Source: Glutamicibacter sp. JC586
GTDB taxonomy: Bacteria; Actinomycetota; Actinomycetes; Actinomycetales; Micrococcaceae
DNA length: 64,000 nucleotides
Assembly (NCBI RefSeq): GCF_009805585.1
Contig: NZ_VHIN01000010.1
Span: 248,001-312,000 of the forward strand
Reading direction: 5' to 3'
The first letter of the stretch is position 1. Each line of letters begins with the position of its first letter. Under the pieces are notes generated by a model. That model did no database searches and was not told the DNA's origin. It worked only from the letters and a program-made list of their open reading frames with translations. The position numbers and the translations under genes are program-made. Shown one piece after another: positions 63,732-64,000 of this stretch.

Positions 63732-64000
63732 TTATGCTTTGCTACGGTCGGTGGCCATGGACCATAGGCCCAGGGCTGCAGCCAGGACCGAGCAACAAAT
63801 AGCAAAGACCAGAATGCTGATTTCCTGTCCAAAGACCCCAACAGCCCAGCCCAGGGCAATTACCGGTACAGCACTGCCGAGGTAGGTAACGAGGTAAATC
63901 GTGGAGACCGTTTGGGCATGCTGAGCATCATTGACCGAGTCCACGGCCTTAGCGAAGGCAGTTCGGAAGCTCATGCCCTGCCCCAGACCGACCAGCCCTA
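63732..64000 (-). CDS. MFS transporter, C-terminal part
   Basis: The C-terminal end of a major facilitator transporter that continues past the window edge. The frame is open to the last base (GLVGLGQGMSFRTAF), followed by two membrane helices VTYLGSAVPVIALGWAVGVFG and VFAICCSVLAAALGLWSM, and ends TDRSKA. The LGQGMSFRTA segment fits a helix 10 region. An internal Met at 63974 is not the start. Substrate and subfamily cannot be told from this piece. Confidence 0.75.
   Translation of the reverse strand, partial: GLVGLGQGMSFRTAFAKAVDSVNDAQHAQTVSTIYLVTYLGSAVPVIALGWAVGVFGQEISILVFAICCSVLAAALGLWSMATDRSKA

Noticed and set aside
1-64000. Integrated mobile island, CRISPR array, rRNA or tRNA genes
   Set aside because: No transposase, integrase, spaced direct-repeat array, tRNA-like cloverleaf or rRNA sequence was recognised; only a single YqaJ gene has a phage flavour.

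Overview
The window looks like a chromosomal segment of a mid-to-high-GC actinobacterium of the Micrococcaceae, most like Glutamicibacter or Arthrobacter. The evidence is product-level protein similarity, a tandem glycine riboswitch ahead of gcvP, DtxR/IdeR-type iron boxes, a bacterial-type single-chain SdaA, and many GTG or leaderless-looking starts. The genus is inferred. No rRNA, tRNA, CRISPR array, complete insertion sequence or prophage was seen.

Layout. 1-6.5 kb: 3' end of an aminobutyraldehyde-type dehydrogenase, a TagB/TagF-like glycerophosphotransferase, an orphan zinc-binding lipoprotein (ZnuA-like) beside a YibE/F membrane protein, a CPBP protease and a release-factor-like (baeRF) protein. 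6.6-9.5 kb: an old-yellow-enzyme and an MgtE magnesium transporter whose long leader holds a 22-codon ORF with a perfect Shine-Dalgarno that its own coding sequence can pair with. 9.5-17.2 kb: the glycine/serine block gcvP-gcvT-gcvH-glyA-sdaA, read leftward from a glycine riboswitch. It turns glycine into one-carbon units and serine, then serine into pyruvate. 17.2-26.4 kb: SGNH hydrolase, EstB-like serine hydrolase, amino-acid permease, an RNase HI fused to an extra C-terminal domain, a glutathionyl-hydroquinone-reductase-like enzyme, and an ABC exporter flanked by two MarR genes.

26.5-32.4 kb: siderophore uptake. There are two FecCD permeases, an ATPase fused to a siderophore-interacting flavoreductase, and a substrate-binding lipoprotein under a perfect DtxR-type palindrome, with a metallo-beta-lactamase-fold gene squeezed between. 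32.5-42.6 kb: FtsX-type ABC transporter, small thioredoxin-like protein, solitary YqaJ nuclease, MscS channel, PhzF protein, DHA2 exporter, LEA-like small protein, DoxX, TetR and an acyl-CoA dehydrogenase. 42.6-49.4 kb: HrpB helicase with an alpha/beta hydrolase, a 45-residue acidic protein, an aldo/keto reductase and a succinate-semialdehyde dehydrogenase. 49.5-51.3 kb: a scar holding a 5'-truncated HTTM gene and the 3' end of a LuxR-type regulator facing each other, then a triple-SH3b protein that starts directly after the ferritin terminator. 51.3-64 kb: ferritin with an upstream iron box, Tex, a lipoprotein, an S4 protein, an S9 peptidase, DUF1697, a TRIC-type channel, a TetR gene with two divergent MFS exporters around a 28-bp operator, a cold-shock protein, a luciferase-like oxidoreductase and a cut-off MFS gene.

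Most genes are compact housekeeping or accessory metabolism separated by strong hairpin terminators. Iron is a recurring theme: siderophore import and ferritin storage both carry DtxR/IdeR-like boxes. The points most worth a second look are the mgtE leader ORF, the ferritin iron box, the ATPase-flavoreductase and RNase H fusions, and the HTTM/LuxR scar. No clearly new multi-gene system was found.
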